Positions 17,127 to 18,225 of a stretch of 18,225 bases of DNA are shown here, piece after piece. This DNA is from an uncultured Mycoplasmataceae bacterium (GTDB lineage Bacteria; Bacillota_I; Bacilli_A; Mycoplasmatales; Mycoplasmoidaceae), in contig CASEQO010000125.1 in NCBI GenBank assembly GCA_949290035.1, positions 1-18,225 on the forward strand, read 5' to 3'. The notes beneath the pieces are model-generated. The model was given only the letters and a program-made list of their open reading frames with translations. It ran no database searches and was not told the origin of the DNA. The translations under genes and the position numbers were made by a program. Each line of letters starts with the position of its first letter. Position 1 is the first letter of the stretch.

Positions 17127-18225
17127 ATGAATAATTTAAGAAATAAGAAAAAACAAAGAGATGTATTAATATCATCAACAGTTATTAGTTGATTGGGATT
17201 GTTATTATTAATAACATATTTTATACTAGATGCTAATATTCAACCATATCCTGAAAGACCATTTATTTATCAAATGGATGATGATATGATTGCTGCAGGT
17301 CAAGCTAGAAATTTAATGATATTAGTTTGTGTTATGTTTTGTGGTTTAGGGTTTGAATTAATAGGAATAGGATTAGCTATTACAACAATTTATATGATGT
17401 TTTCAACTAATTCATTATTTTATAAAAATACTATTTTGATAAATAAATTTGAAATTACTTGATATTGAATATGAAGAATATTATTTAGTTTCATATATGT
17501 ATTTTTATCCCAATTCCTAGTATGATATTTTTGATTAGTATGAGTTAAAAACTATACTAATAAGATTCATAAATGAAACTTTGTTTTAAATATTTCTAAT
17601 AATAAATTTAATCTAAGAATTAATAAAATTTTGTGACCTATTATTTTAGTATTAATTCCTCTTGTGCCAGTATTTACTTTTTGTACTTATATGATTACTT
17701 CTAATATGAAGTCAACATCAAAAGTGGGATTATGAAATATTGATAAGTATTTAACTCTATCAAATAATAATCCTAATATAATGTATTTTTATTTTGATAG
17801 AACACAAGTTCCAATGTGAAACTTATTATTGTCTATTGAAAATAAATTAAATGGAAATAATTCATTTATAAATCAATATCCAGAATTTACTAGTTATGTA
17901 AATACTCTTTCTTTATCTCCATTAACTGTGTATTCAAACCCATCAATATATGCAGGATCATTATTTTCTCCAATGTTAAAAAACTCATCAGATATTAATT
18001 TTGCTACTAAATTAATACCTAACTCTACAAAAAGATATAATCAAATGACTTACGATGATTATTATTTCTATTCATTACTTGCTTTATGTACAATGTTAAA
18101 AGATAATAATATGGAAAATATATCATTACATAATATTCCATATTATGGAAAAAATTTTACTTATGCAGCAGGTGAATTAGATAAATTACAAAGAGATTTT
18201 AAAAATAAAGCTAATATGGATATAA
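17127..18225 (+). CDS. Membrane protein with LtaS/sulfatase-like extracellular domain, 3' end outside the window
   Basis: The 366 codons seen are open with TGA read as Trp (more than ten TGA). The N-terminal half has a short basic start (MNNLRNKKKQRD) and four or so hydrophobic segments: about 14-34, 62-90, 112-138 and 172-195. The rest should be outside the cell. It reads NPNIMYFYFDRTQVPMWNLL (D224), then PEFTSYVNTLSLSPLTVYSN with T267, then PSIYAGSLFSPM. This is the pattern of alkaline-phosphatase superfamily membrane enzymes such as lipoteichoic acid synthase: an acidic metal ligand after a beta strand, then the Thr nucleophile about 45 residues later inside an FxxYxNT...T...P..xG block. 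LtaS has Glu at the first position, here Asp. The later Asp-His metal ligands lie outside the window, so the assignment is provisional. It probably transfers phospho-headgroups onto lipids or glycolipids. No ribosome site is visible. Confidence 0.65.

Overview
The window is about three-quarters A+T and carries no mobile element, CRISPR array or rRNA. Reading frames are closed only by TAA or TAG, and in-frame TGA codons lie at tryptophan positions inside otherwise intact, recognisable proteins. This is genetic code 4, so the organism is a mollicute (Mycoplasma, Spiroplasma or Mesoplasma type); I cannot name the species. Under the standard code most genes here would look broken. Read with TGA as Trp, every gene is intact apart from the last, which runs off the window.

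Layout. (1) 6-1964: a 652-residue acidic cytoplasmic protein of unknown function. (2) 2065-2221: tRNA-Asp and tRNA-Phe, closed by a terminator. (3) 2300-4010: plsX and rnc, overlapping by 11 nt. (4) 4012-5235 and on: a CIRCE-like operator and promoter, dnaJ, grpE (again an 11-nt overlap, identical in sequence to the plsX/rnc one), a 126-residue unknown protein and a leucyl aminopeptidase. A hairpin usable from both sides separates this from (5) a minus-strand operon, thiI > nrnA-like DHH phosphoesterase > cls (11451 down to 7764). (6) 11561-13254, plus: an FNT-family anion channel, apparently leaderless, then a membrane protein with two similar halves. A second bidirectional hairpin faces (7) a minus-strand four-helix membrane protein. 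(8) 14105-16496: a one-piece fructose-type PTS permease (IIA-IIB-IIC) with a 110-residue membrane protein 4 nt downstream. (9) 16580-17074: recU. (10) 17127 to the end: a membrane protein with a sulfatase/LtaS-like extracellular domain, 3' incomplete.

The genes fit a small fermentative wall-less cell: sugar uptake by PTS, probable export of a fermentation acid through the FNT channel, phospholipid synthesis (PlsX at the start, Cls at the end), RNA and tRNA maintenance (RNase III, NrnA, ThiI), heat-shock control through HrcA/CIRCE, and Holliday-junction resolution. I see no strong case for a wholly new multi-gene system. The most worthwhile leads are a coupled A19/U56 change in tRNA-Asp, a half-decayed CIRCE site overlapping the dnaJ -35 box, an Asp-to-Asn change at a metal site of RNase III, the LtaS-like membrane enzyme, the internally duplicated membrane protein, and two likely leaderless genes.
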